A stretch of DNA of 64,000 bases, taken from assembly GCF_022374895.2 (NCBI RefSeq), contig NZ_CP092423.2:4278001-4342000 (forward strand), given 5' to 3'. The stretch is from Mycobacterium lentiflavum (GTDB lineage: Bacteria; Actinomycetota; Actinomycetes; Mycobacteriales; Mycobacteriaceae). Of this stretch, positions 52,227-60,754 are shown piece after piece. Each line of letters opens with the position of its first letter. The first letter of the stretch is position 1. The notes under the pieces are model-generated. The model was not told the origin of the DNA, made no database searches, and worked only from the letters and a program-made list of their open reading frames with translations. The position numbers and the translations under genes are program-made.

Positions 52227-54422
52227 ATGAGTCGAACCGAGAGCCGAACCGATAGAACGCACCTGGCGCCTGACCCGGGCGATTTGGCCCGGCTGGTGAG
52301 CGGCACCCACCACAACCCGCACGGCATCCTGGGCGCGCACGAGTACGGCGACCACACCGTGATCCGGGCCTTTCGCCCGCATGCGCAGCAAGTCGTCGCG
52401 CTGGTCGGTGCCGACGAGTTCGCCATGGAGCACCTCGAAGCCGGATTGTTCGCCGTCGCGTTGCCGTTCACGAACCTGATCGATTACCGGCTGAAGGTCG
52501 ACTACGGTTCCGGCGCGCACGTCACCGCCGACCCTTACCGCTTCCTGCCCACGCTCGGCGAGGTCGACCTGCACCTGTTCTCCGAGGGCCGGCACGAGCG
52601 ACTCTGGGAAGTTCTCGGTGCCCACCCCCGCTCCTTCACCACGGCCGACGGCGTCGTCGACGGTGTGTCGTTCGCGGTGTGGGCGCCTAACGCCAAGGGC
52701 ATCAGCCTGATTGGGGAGTTCAACGGCTGGACCGGTACCGAGGCTCCGATGCGGGTGCTGGGCTCCACTGGGGTCTGGGAGCTGTTCTGGCCCGGGTTCG
52801 CGACGGACGGCCTGTACAAGTTCCGGGTGCACGGTGCCGACGGTGTGGTCACCGAACGGGCCGACCCGTTCGCCTTCGCCACCGAGGTGCCGCCACACAC
52901 CGCGTCGCGGGTGACGACGAGCGAGTTCACCTGGACCGACGCGGACTGGATGACGCAACGCGCCCAGCGCAATCCGGTGTTCGAACCGATGAGCACCTAC
53001 GAGGTGCATCTCGGCTCGTGGCGGCCCGGACTCAGCTACCGCCAACTCGCCACTGAGTTGACGGATTACGTTGTGGAGCATGGTTTTACCCACGTAGAAC
53101 TGCTGCCGGTGGCCGAGCACCCCTTCGCCGGATCGTGGGGATATCAGGTGACGTCGTACTACGCGCCGACATCGCGATTCGGCACCCCCGACGATTTCCG
53201 GGCGCTCGTCGATGCCCTGCACCAGGCCGGCATCGGCGTGATCGTGGACTGGGTCCCGGCGCACTTCCCCAAGGACGCATGGGCGCTGGGCCGCTTCGAC
53301 GGCACTCCCCTCTACGAGCACTCCGACCCCAAGCGCGGTGAGCAACTCGACTGGGGCACCTACGTTTTCGACTTCGGTCGCCGCGAGGTACGAAACTTCC
53401 TGGTCGCCAACGCGCTGTACTGGCTCGAGGAATACCACATCGACGGTCTGCGGGTGGACGCGGTGGCCTCGATGCTCTACCTCGACTACTCGCGGCCCGA
53501 GGGCGGCTGGACCCCCAACATCTACGGCGGGCGAGAAAATCTCGAAGCGGTGCAGTTCCTGCAGGAGATGAACGCCACTGCGCACAAGGCCGCGCCGGGG
53601 ATCGTCACGATCGCCGAGGAGTCGACGTCGTGGCCGGGCGTGACGCGGCCGACCAACCTTGGCGGCCTGGGCTTTTCGATGAAGTGGAACATGGGCTGGA
53701 TGCACGACACGCTCGACTACATCAGCCGCGACCCGATCCACCGCAGTTACCACCACCACGAGATGACCTTCTCGATGCTATATGCGTTCAGCGAGAACTA
53801 CGTGCTGCCGCTCAGCCACGACGAGGTGGTGCACGGAAAGGGCACGCTGTGGGGCCGGATGCCGGGAAACAACCACGTCAAGGCCGCCGGGCTGCGCAGC
53901 CTGCTCGCCTACCAGTGGGCCCATCCCGGCAAGCAATTGTTGTTCATGGGCCAGGAATTCGGCCAGCGCGCCGAGTGGTCCGAGCAAAACGGTTTGGATT
54001 GGTGGCAGCTCGACGAGCAGGGATTCTCCAACGGTGTACTGCGTTTCGTGCGCGACATCAACGCCATTTACCGCGGCCGTCCGGCGCTGTGGAGTCGCGA
54101 CACGACGCCGGATGGCTATTCCTGGATCGACGCCAACGATTCCGGCAACAACGTGTTGAGCTTCCTGCGCTACGGCAAGGACGGCTCGGTCATGGCGTGC
54201 GTGTTCAATTTCGCGGGCGCCGAACATAGCGGCTATCGACTCGGCCTGCCCAGCGCCGGTCGCTGGCGCGAGGTGCTCAACACCGACGCGACGGACTACC
54301 ACGGTTCCGGCATCGGCAATCTCGGCGGTGTCGACGCCACCGAGGATCCCTGGCATGGTCGGCCGGCCTCGGCGCTGCTGGTGCTGCCGCCCACGTCGGC
54401 GCTGTGGCTGGAACCCGAGTAA
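52227..54422 (+). CDS. glgB: 1,4-alpha-glucan branching enzyme
   Basis: A 731-residue branching enzyme, same length as I recall for M. tuberculosis GlgB. Two N-terminal CBM48-like beta domains precede the GH13 barrel, in which DGLRVDAVASMLY holds the nucleophile Asp and IVTIAEESTSWPG the acid Glu; LPLSHDEVVHGKG gives the third conserved acidic region. It adds alpha-1,6 branches to glucan made by GlgE. It abuts the convergent thioredoxin-fold gene with no gap. Confidence 0.96.
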   Translation: MSRTESRTDRTHLAPDPGDLARLVSGTHHNPHGILGAHEYGDHTVIRAFRPHAQQVVALVGADEFAMEHLEAGLFAVALPFTNLIDYRLKVDYGSGAHVTADPYRFLPTLGEVDLHLFSEGRHERLWEVLGAHPRSFTTADGVVDGVSFAVWAPNAKGISLIGEFNGWTGTEAPMRVLGSTGVWELFWPGFATDGLYKFRVHGADGVVTERADPFAFATEVPPHTASRVTTSEFTWTDADWMTQRAQRNPVFEPMSTYEVHLGSWRPGLSYRQLATELTDYVVEHGFTHVELLPVAEHPFAGSWGYQVTSYYAPTSRFGTPDDFRALVDALHQAGIGVIVDWVPAHFPKDAWALGRFDGTPLYEHSDPKRGEQLDWGTYVFDFGRREVRNFLVANALYWLEEYHIDGLRVDAVASMLYLDYSRPEGGWTPNIYGGRENLEAVQFLQEMNATAHKAAPGIVTIAEESTSWPGVTRPTNLGGLGFSMKWNMGWMHDTLDYISRDPIHRSYHHHEMTFSMLYAFSENYVLPLSHDEVVHGKGTLWGRMPGNNHVKAAGLRSLLAYQWAHPGKQLLFMGQEFGQRAEWSEQNGLDWWQLDEQGFSNGVLRFVRDINAIYRGRPALWSRDTTPDGYSWIDANDSGNNVLSFLRYGKDGSVMACVFNFAGAEHSGYRLGLPSAGRWREVLNTDATDYHGSGIGNLGGVDATEDPWHGRPASALLVLPPTSALWLEPE

Positions 54423-55337
54423 TCAGTAGAGCGCGTTGGCGAGGTTTCGACGACCGACGATGACCTCGGGGTCGGCGGGATCGAACAGCTCGAACAACTC
54501 GATCAGCCGGGTTCGGACCCGGGTGCGCTCATCGCCAGATGTGGTGCGCACCAACGCCGTCAAGCGCTGGAATGCCGCAGTCACGTCCTGATTGAGGATC
54601 TGCACATCCGCGGCCGCGAAGGCCGCGTCGATGTCATCCGGGGCGGCATCCGCGACGGTCACCGCGTCGGGACGCTGTGCGGTTGCGCGGGTGAGGAAGT
54701 CGATCTGACGGATCGCACCCTTGGCCTCGACACTGTCCGGATTGGTGTTCAGCAACGCCTCGTAGGACTGCTTGGCCGCCTCGAAGTCACCGGCCTCCAG
54801 CTGCTGGCGAGCCTGGGCCAAGGCCGGGTCGACCTCGGCGTCGTCCTCGGAACCGGTTGTGCCCTTCAGCTTTCCGGCCGTCGCAGACAGCAGTTGGTCC
54901 AGCCACCGGCGCAACTGATCGGCGGGCTGCGAACCTTGGAAGCTGGACAGCGGCTGGCCGGCCGCCAGGGCGACGACGGTCGGCACGGCTTCGACGCCGA
55001 AGATCTGAGCCACCCGTGGCGCCACGTCGACATTGACGGTCGCCAGCGCCCATTTGCCGCCGTCCTGGGCGACCAGACCGGACAGCGTGTCGACCAGCTC
55101 GACGCAGGCCTCGCTGCGCGGCGACCACAGGGCGACCACCACCGGCACTTCGTCCGAGCGGATCAGCACCTCGGCTTCGAAATTGGTCTCATTGACCTCG
55201 GTGGTCCCGGGCCCCGCCGGCGTCGGCCGACCCGCGGCACCAGCGGCAGAAGGGCTCTGCTGAGCACGTTGCTTTAGACCGGACAGGTCGACCGCACCAG
55301 CAAGGGCGGGCCCGATCGAGGATCTCGGACGCGTCAC
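54423..55337 (-). CDS. Thioredoxin-fold TPR-like protein lacking the CxxC motif (Rv1324/CnoX-like)
   Basis: A 304-residue protein. Residues about 50-155 form a thioredoxin domain (VVVALWSPRSEACVELVD, VAQIFGVEAVPTVVALAAG) in which the WCGPC site has become WSPRSEAC, so only one Cys remains and dithiol redox activity is not expected. The C-terminal half has helical repeats (ALAQARQQLEAGDFEAAKQSYEALL), as in YbbN/CnoX co-chaperones. A holdase or client-handling role is plausible. The M. tuberculosis counterpart next to glgB has the same length in my memory. Confidence 0.88.
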   Translation of the reverse strand: MTRPRSSIGPALAGAVDLSGLKQRAQQSPSAAGAAGRPTPAGPGTTEVNETNFEAEVLIRSDEVPVVVALWSPRSEACVELVDTLSGLVAQDGGKWALATVNVDVAPRVAQIFGVEAVPTVVALAAGQPLSSFQGSQPADQLRRWLDQLLSATAGKLKGTTGSEDDAEVDPALAQARQQLEAGDFEAAKQSYEALLNTNPDSVEAKGAIRQIDFLTRATAQRPDAVTVADAAPDDIDAAFAAADVQILNQDVTAAFQRLTALVRTTSGDERTRVRTRLIELFELFDPADPEVIVGRRNLANALY

Positions 55338-55490
55338 GCCGTCAAGTCTGTCATGCGCGCCGACCCCCGATCCACCCGGTCGCGTGCGGGCTCAAGCATG
55401 GGCAATTCCAGCCGAAAGTCGGCCCCACCGAGGTCCCGGGTCGGCTCATGAGAGCAACATCACAACGCGCACCGGACCCGAGTTTCCAGC

Positions 55491-55513
55491 AACGCTGACC
55501 GGTGGTCAGCGTT
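55491..55513. terminator. Stem-loop terminator downstream of fadA4
   Basis: AACGCTGACC and GGTCAGCGTT form a perfect 10-bp stem around GGT, 4 bp beyond the fadA4 stop on the minus strand. No T-run follows. It separates fadA4 from the thioredoxin-fold gene; the remaining 55338-55490 shows nothing I can assign. Confidence 0.75.
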
Positions 55514-55516
55514 GGG

Positions 55517-56698
55517 TTAGCCAGCCCGCAGAATCAGTGCGTCGCCCTGGCCCCCGGCGCCGCACAGCGCCGCGACGCCATAACCCGAACCGCGCCGCGC
55601 CAATTCCAGGGCCACATGCAGCGTGATCCGGGCGCCTGACATCCCGATCGGATGTCCCACCGCGATCGCACCGCCGTTGACGTTGACGATCTCGGGGTCG
55701 ATTCCCAGCTCGCGCGTGGAGGCCAGAGCTACCGCCGAGAACGCCTCGTTGATCTCGACCACATCGAGCTGGTCAGCCGTGATGCCCTCGCGGCCGAGTG
55801 CCTTCTTGATCGCATTGGCGGGCTGGGACTGCAGCGTCGAATCGGGCCCTGCCACGACTCCGTGAGCACCGATCTCCGCCAGCCACGACAGACCCATTTC
55901 CTGCGCCTTGTGCTTGCTCATCACCACGACCGCGGCGGCCCCGTCCGAGATCTGCGACGCCGAGCCGGCGGTGATGGTGCCGTCGCTGCGGAAGGCCGGT
56001 TTCAGGCCGGCCAACGACTCGACCGTAGTGTTTGCCCGAATGCCCTCGTCCTCGGTGAACTGCAACGGATCGCCTTTGCGCTGCGGGATGTTCACCGGCA
56101 CCACTTCGTCGGTGAAGACGCCGTCCTTCCACGCCGCGGCCGCCTTTTGATGCGACCGCGCAGCGAACTCGTCCTGCTCGGCGCGGGTGAACTTGTCGAC
56201 GTCGTTGCGCTGCTCGGTCAGCGCGCCCATCGGCTGGTCGGTGAACACGTCATGCAGGCCGTCGTAGGCCATGTGGTCGAGCACCGTCACGTCGCCGTAC
56301 TTGTAGCCCGCACGGCTGTCCATCAGCAGGTGCGGGGCCTTGGTCATCGACTCCTGGCCACCAGCCACCACGACGTCGAACTCCCCGGCGCGAATCAACT
56401 GATCAGCCAGTGCAATGGCGTCGATACCGGACAGGCACATCTTGTTGATGCTCAGCGCCGGGACGTCCCAGCCGATGCCGGCAGCGACCGCGGCCTGGCG
56501 GGCGGGCATCTGGCCGGCGCCGGCCGTGAGCACCTGGCCCATGATCACGTACTGCACCGCCGAGGCGGGCACGTTGGCCTTCTCCAGCGCACCGGCGATC
56601 GCGATCGCACCCAAATCGCTGGCCGAGAAATCCTTCAGCGAACCCATCAACTTGCCGATCGGGGTCCGTGCTCCAGCAACGATCACCGATGTCGTCAT
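55517..56698 (-). CDS. fadA4: Acetyl-CoA acetyltransferase FadA4
   Basis: A 393-residue biosynthetic/degradative thiolase. The acyl Cys is in INKMCLSGIDAIAL near residue 90, with NEAFS, NVNGGAIAVGHPIGMSGAR and ALCGAGGQGDA containing the other catalytic residues. AGGAGG lies 6 bp before ATG 56698. It interconverts acetyl-CoA and acetoacetyl-CoA. It is divergent from the methylmalonyl-CoA epimerase gene across an 81-bp gap, the order seen in M. tuberculosis Rv1323-Rv1322A. Confidence 0.95.
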   Translation of the reverse strand: MTTSVIVAGARTPIGKLMGSLKDFSASDLGAIAIAGALEKANVPASAVQYVIMGQVLTAGAGQMPARQAAVAAGIGWDVPALSINKMCLSGIDAIALADQLIRAGEFDVVVAGGQESMTKAPHLLMDSRAGYKYGDVTVLDHMAYDGLHDVFTDQPMGALTEQRNDVDKFTRAEQDEFAARSHQKAAAAWKDGVFTDEVVPVNIPQRKGDPLQFTEDEGIRANTTVESLAGLKPAFRSDGTITAGSASQISDGAAAVVVMSKHKAQEMGLSWLAEIGAHGVVAGPDSTLQSQPANAIKKALGREGITADQLDVVEINEAFSAVALASTRELGIDPEIVNVNGGAIAVGHPIGMSGARITLHVALELARRGSGYGVAALCGAGGQGDALILRAG

Positions 56699-56779
56699 AA
56701 CAACCTCCTAGCGGCGCATGGACGGCCCCTTCGGCCTCCCGGAGAAGCGCAATCTTTGCCGCCAGGTTACCGTTATGTG

Positions 56780-57244
56780 ATGACGACCGATCAAGTTGAC
56801 GCCCGTCAGATCTTGGCTACCTCGCTGGTGACTGCGATCGATCACGTCGGCATCGCCGTCGCCGACCTCGATGCGGCCATCGCCTGGTACCACGACACCC
56901 TCGGCATGGTCTTGGTGCACGAGGAAGTCAACGATGACCAGGGAATCCGCGAAGCCATGATCGCCGTGCAGGACGGCGAACCCGGCACGGCGCAGATCCA
57001 GTTGATGGCCCCGATCGACGAGTCCTCGACGATCGCCAAGTTCCTGGACAAGCGCGGGCCGGGCATCCAGCAGATGGCGGTCCGAGTCAGCGATTTGGAC
57101 GCTCTCTGCGAGCACCTGCGGTCGCAGGGTGTTCGGCTGGTCTACGAGGCCCCGCGTCGCGGCACAGCGAACTCGCGGATCAACTTCATCCACCCCAAGG
57201 ACGCCGGCGGCGTGCTGATGGAGTTGGTCGAGCCGGCTTCCTAG
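56780..57244 (+). CDS. Methylmalonyl-CoA epimerase
   Basis: A 154-residue VOC-fold enzyme. IDHVGIAVADLDAAIAWYHDTLGM is the N-terminal half-repeat with a metal His, IQLMAPIDESSTIAKFLDKRGPGIQQMAVRV the middle with metal Gln/His positions, and GGVLMELVEP ends with the metal Glu. It interconverts (2R)- and (2S)-methylmalonyl-CoA, connecting propionyl-CoA from odd-chain and cholesterol breakdown to methylmalonyl-CoA mutase. ATG 56780 is chosen; the upstream frame extension is antisense to fadA4. Confidence 0.93.
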   Translation: MTTDQVDARQILATSLVTAIDHVGIAVADLDAAIAWYHDTLGMVLVHEEVNDDQGIREAMIAVQDGEPGTAQIQLMAPIDESSTIAKFLDKRGPGIQQMAVRVSDLDALCEHLRSQGVRLVYEAPRRGTANSRINFIHPKDAGGVLMELVEPAS

Positions 57245-57260
57245 CCGCTCCTAATTTGTT

Positions 57261-57557
57261 TCACGACCACTTTCTGGTCGGGCTGCGCTTTGCCCGATTC
57301 GTCCAGCACGGCGTGTGCCAGTGCCGTCGGTCGTCCACCCCGCCCAGCGGTGAGTCCGTCGGCCACACCACCAGATGCGCTGTGCCGGAACGGATTTCGT
57401 GATCGCAGCCGGGGCAGCGATAGGTCTTGAGCGCACGCGCGGCCGCAATCGGGCGCACTTCGTAGTCGTCACCGTCGGGCCCGGTTTCCACCCGCCGCAG
57501 GGCCGGCGACAGCGAAGGCAGCTGTTGCCGACGGGGCGGGGTGCGGCGCCGAGCCAT
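57261..57557 (-). CDS. Small zinc-ribbon-like protein (Rv1322 type)
   Basis: A 98-residue basic protein from ATG 57557. An Arg/Pro-rich N-terminus precedes YRCPGCDHEIRSGTAHLVVWP, and a second half-site is RHWHTPCW; together they give a CPGC...H-x2-PC zinc-binding pattern. Size and location next to nucS match the hypothetical gene of M. tuberculosis. Nucleic-acid binding is possible but not shown. Confidence 0.82.
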   Translation of the reverse strand: MARRRTPPRRQQLPSLSPALRRVETGPDGDDYEVRPIAAARALKTYRCPGCDHEIRSGTAHLVVWPTDSPLGGVDDRRHWHTPCWTNRAKRSPTRKWS

Positions 57558-57580
57558 GCCGTCAAGTCTAATCGGGCAAA

Positions 57581-58261
57581 TCAGAACAGCCGGTACTCGT
57601 CGCTGTCCATTCCCCGCATTTTGTCGTAATCCAATGTCAGACAACGGATCCCGCGGTCGATGGCTAAAGTTCGCGCCTGAGGCTTAATCTGCTGCGCGGC
57701 GAACACGCCCTTGACCGGCGCCAGCACGGTGTCGCGATTCAGCAATTCGAGGTAGCGGGTGAGCTGCTCCACACCGTCGATCTCGCCGCGCCGTTTGATC
57801 TCCACCGCCACCGAGCCACCGCGCTCGTCGCGGCACAGCAAATCGACGGGACCGATCGCCGTCATGTATTCGCGGCGCACCAACGTGTATCCCTCACCCA
57901 GCAGCTGGACGTGTTCGGCGAGCAGCGCTTGCAGATGCGCCTCGACGCCGTCCTTGACCAGCCCGGGGTCGACACCCAGATCGTGGCTGGAGTCGTGCTC
58001 GACCTCCTCGATGGTGATGCGCAGCTGTTCGCCCGCCTTGTTCTCCACCACCCATACCGGCGTCTCGCCGACGACCTCTTCGGTCAACCAGCACGGCGGA
58101 CTCATCCAGTTCAACGGCTTGTAGGCGCGGTCGTCGGCGTGCACGCTGACCGAGCCATCCGCCTTGAAGAGCAACAACCTGCGCGCCGACGGCAGATGCG
58201 CGGTGAGCCGGCCAACGTAGTCCACGGTGCACTGGGCGATCACTAGACGCACCCGACTCAC
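57581..58261 (-). CDS. nucS: Mismatch-specific endonuclease NucS/EndoMS
   Basis: A 226-residue enzyme starting at GTG 58261. An N-terminal beta-rich dimerisation domain (VRLVIAQCTVDYVGRL ... RRLLLFKADGSVSVH) is followed by a PD-(D/E)xK nuclease domain: IGPVDLLCRDERGGSVAVEIKRR contains the metal-binding Asp, Glu and Lys. It cuts both strands at G-T, G-G and T-T mismatches and replaces MutS/MutL, which mycobacteria lack. It probably binds the beta clamp through a short C-terminal motif. Confidence 0.96.
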   Translation of the reverse strand: MSRVRLVIAQCTVDYVGRLTAHLPSARRLLLFKADGSVSVHADDRAYKPLNWMSPPCWLTEEVVGETPVWVVENKAGEQLRITIEEVEHDSSHDLGVDPGLVKDGVEAHLQALLAEHVQLLGEGYTLVRREYMTAIGPVDLLCRDERGGSVAVEIKRRGEIDGVEQLTRYLELLNRDTVLAPVKGVFAAQQIKPQARTLAIDRGIRCLTLDYDKMRGMDSDEYRLF

Positions 58262-58297
58262 CTTAGAGCGTCGTCAACGAATTAGGCTGACGCCACC

Positions 58298-58369
58298 ATG
58301 TCGGCCAAAAAGAGCATGTCGGCCAAAAAGAGGACGTCGGCCAGAAAGAGGACGTCGGCGAACAAGAGC
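58298..58369 (+). repeat. Four 18-bp tandem repeats at the start of the cyclase gene
   Basis: Four imperfect 18-bp units encode MSAKKS, MSAKKR, TSARKR and TSANKS, immediately followed by another Met. The related M. tuberculosis cyclases, as I recall them, have a single MSAKKS-like opening. Units 1 and 2 each begin with ATG, so alternative starts with one to four copies exist. Confidence 0.85.
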
Positions 58370-59965
58370 ATGGCGCAACGCCTGGGACGGGTGCTCGAAA
58401 GGGTCACCCGTCAGAGCGGCCGGTTGCAGGAGACACCCGCCTACGGTTCCTTGCTGCTCGGCCGGGTGAGCGAGAGCCAGGCCCGCCGGCGGGTCCGCAT
58501 TCAGCTCATCCTGACCACCTTCATCCTGATCGCCAATCTGATCGGGATCGGCGTGGCCGTACTGCTGTTGGCGGTCGCGTTGCCGTCGCCCAGCATCTTT
58601 ACCGACGCGCCGGCGTGGATCACCTGGGCCGTCGGACCCGGATACGTCGCCGTCGCGCTGGCGCTCGGCACCTTCTGGATCACCCACCGGACGACGGCCG
58701 CGCTGCGGTGGGCGATCGAGGAGCGCGCGCCCACCCTCAACGACGAACGCAACACCTTCCTGGTCCCGTTCTGGCTGGCGATGGGGGTGCTGGTGCTGTG
58801 GGGCGTAGGGACCGCGTTGCTGACGACGCTCTACGGACTGGTCAACAGCCTGTTCATCCCGATCGTGGGCTTCTCGGTGAGCTTCTGCGGCATCTTGGTG
58901 GCCACCGCGTGCTACCTGTTCACCGAGTTCGCCTTGCGACCGGTGGCCGCCCAGGCGCTGGAGGCCGGCCGCGTACCGCAGCGGCTGGCGCCGGGCATCA
59001 TGGGCCGCACGCTGACGGTGTGGCTGCTCGGTTCCGGCGTGCCGGTGCTCGGCATCGCGCTGATCGCGTTCTTCGCGCTGGTGCTGCGCAATCTGACCGA
59101 GACGCAACTCAGCGTCGCGGTGCTGATCGTTTCGACCGCGGCGCTGATCTTCGGCTTCATCCTGATGTGGATCCTGTCCTGGCTGACGGCGACACCGGTG
59201 CGGGTGGTGCGCGCGGCCCTCAAGCGCGTCGAGCAGGGTGATCTGCGGGGCGACCTGGTGGTGTTCGACGGCACCGAACTCGGCGAGCTGCAACGCGGCT
59301 TCAACTCCATGGTCGACGGCCTGCGCGAGCGCGAGCGGGTGCGAGACCTGTTCGGCCGGCATGTCGGTCGGGAAGTCGCTCTGGCCGCCGAACGTGACAA
59401 ACCCAAACTCGGCGGCGAAGAGCGCCACGTCGCGGTCGTGTTCATCGACATCGTCGGCTCCACGCAATTGGTGACCAGTCAGCCCCCGACCGAGGTCGTG
59501 CAGCTGCTCAACCGGTTCTTCGCGATCGTCGTCGAGGAGGTCGATCGGCACCACGGCCTGGTCAACAAGTTCGAAGGCGACGCGTCGCTGGCCATCTTCG
59601 GCGCTCCGAACCACCTCGACCGTCCAGAAGACGAGGCCCTGGCCGCGGCGCGCGCCATCTGTAGCCGGATGACCCACGAAATGCCCGAGCTCGAGGCGGG
59701 CATCGGCGTAGCGGCCGGACAGGTCGTCGCCGGGAACGTCGGCGCCAAGGAACGGTTTGAATACACCGTGATCGGCGAACCGGTCAACGAAGCGGCCCGG
59801 CTGTGCGAGCTGGCCAAGTCGCACCCGGGTCGATTGTTGGCGACCGCGGACACTGTCCAGGGTGCGAGTGAAAGTGAAAGTGCCCGTTGGTCTTTGGGTG
59901 AGACTGTGACACTGCGTGGACACGATCACCCCACCCGGCTGGCTTCGCCCGAACGCGGCGAGTAG
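58298..59965 (+). CDS. Membrane-bound class III adenylate/guanylate cyclase with HAMP domain (Rv1320c family)
   Basis: A 555-residue protein. The Lys-rich N-terminal repeat is followed by six membrane helices (about residues 70-310), a HAMP domain (PVRVVRAALKRVEQGDLRGDLVVFDGTELGELQRGFN) and a class III cyclase domain. VVFIDIVGSTQL gives the first metal Asp, NKFEGDASLAIFGAP the base-specifying Lys and second Asp, and GEPVNEAARLCE the transition-state Asn/Arg. It should make cAMP in the cytoplasm under membrane control. M. tuberculosis has three such genes in a row; only one is here. Confidence 0.93.
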   Translation: MSAKKSMSAKKRTSARKRTSANKSMAQRLGRVLERVTRQSGRLQETPAYGSLLLGRVSESQARRRVRIQLILTTFILIANLIGIGVAVLLLAVALPSPSIFTDAPAWITWAVGPGYVAVALALGTFWITHRTTAALRWAIEERAPTLNDERNTFLVPFWLAMGVLVLWGVGTALLTTLYGLVNSLFIPIVGFSVSFCGILVATACYLFTEFALRPVAAQALEAGRVPQRLAPGIMGRTLTVWLLGSGVPVLGIALIAFFALVLRNLTETQLSVAVLIVSTAALIFGFILMWILSWLTATPVRVVRAALKRVEQGDLRGDLVVFDGTELGELQRGFNSMVDGLRERERVRDLFGRHVGREVALAAERDKPKLGGEERHVAVVFIDIVGSTQLVTSQPPTEVVQLLNRFFAIVVEEVDRHHGLVNKFEGDASLAIFGAPNHLDRPEDEALAAARAICSRMTHEMPELEAGIGVAAGQVVAGNVGAKERFEYTVIGEPVNEAARLCELAKSHPGRLLATADTVQGASESESARWSLGETVTLRGHDHPTRLASPERGE

Positions 59966-59977
59966 CGGAGCTGTTCA

Positions 59978-60754
59978 GTGGCAACCCTGGTCGCCTTTCA
60001 TGCGCATCCGGACGACGAGGTAGTCCTCACCGGCGGCACGCTTGCCGCAGCCGTGGCGGCGGGGCACCGCGTAGTCCTGGTGACCGCGACCGACGGACGG
60101 GTGAACGATGAGGACGATGACACCCGAATGGATGAATTGCTGACGAGCGCAAGCGTTCTCGGTGTGCATCGAGTCGAGTGCCTCGGCTACGCCGACAGTG
60201 GCTACGGGCCGATCTTCTACCCCGATCCCCCCGGCCGGATCAGGTTCGCGAGGGCCGGGGTCGAAGCGACGGCGCAGCGACTGGCCCCCATCCTGCGCGA
60301 CGAGAACGCACAGCTGCTGCTGAGCTATCAGCCCAACGGCGGATACGGACACCGGGATCATGTGCAGGTCCATCACGTCGGCAAGCGTGCCGCCGAGTTG
60401 GCCGCGACCCCGCGGGTCCTCGAAGTGACGATGCCGCGCGAACTGCTGCGCCGCGTCTCCAATCTGCTTCGCTTGTTGCGACTTCCGGCACCCTACGATG
60501 CCGACACCCTACGCACGGCGTACGCGCCGCAAGCCACCATCACGCACCGGATCGACATCCGGCGGTTCGCCCGGGAAAAGCGGGATGCCTTTGCCGCCCA
60601 TCGCTCGCAGATCGGCGGCGGACTCAACGCGTGTTTGTTCGGGTTGGTGATGCTATTGCCGCCGCAGGTCTTCGGATTGGTGTTCAGCCACGAATGGTTC
60701 GTTGATCCGGGCGCCCAACCGGGGACGGTGCGCCGCAATATCTTCGACCACTAG
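59978..60754 (+). CDS. PIG-L (LmbE-like) family deacetylase
   Basis: A 258-residue zinc-dependent deacetylase. FHAHPDDEVVLTGG is the metal-binding AHPDDE motif and YGHRDHVQVHH the third ligand region. Members remove acetyl groups from N-acetylglucosamine-type substrates, as MshB and Mca do in mycothiol metabolism. It is not clearly either of those. Start GTG 59978 is 12 bp after the cyclase stop, suggesting co-transcription. Confidence 0.87.
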   Translation: MATLVAFHAHPDDEVVLTGGTLAAAVAAGHRVVLVTATDGRVNDEDDDTRMDELLTSASVLGVHRVECLGYADSGYGPIFYPDPPGRIRFARAGVEATAQRLAPILRDENAQLLLSYQPNGGYGHRDHVQVHHVGKRAAELAATPRVLEVTMPRELLRRVSNLLRLLRLPAPYDADTLRTAYAPQATITHRIDIRRFAREKRDAFAAHRSQIGGGLNACLFGLVMLLPPQVFGLVFSHEWFVDPGAQPGTVRRNIFDH

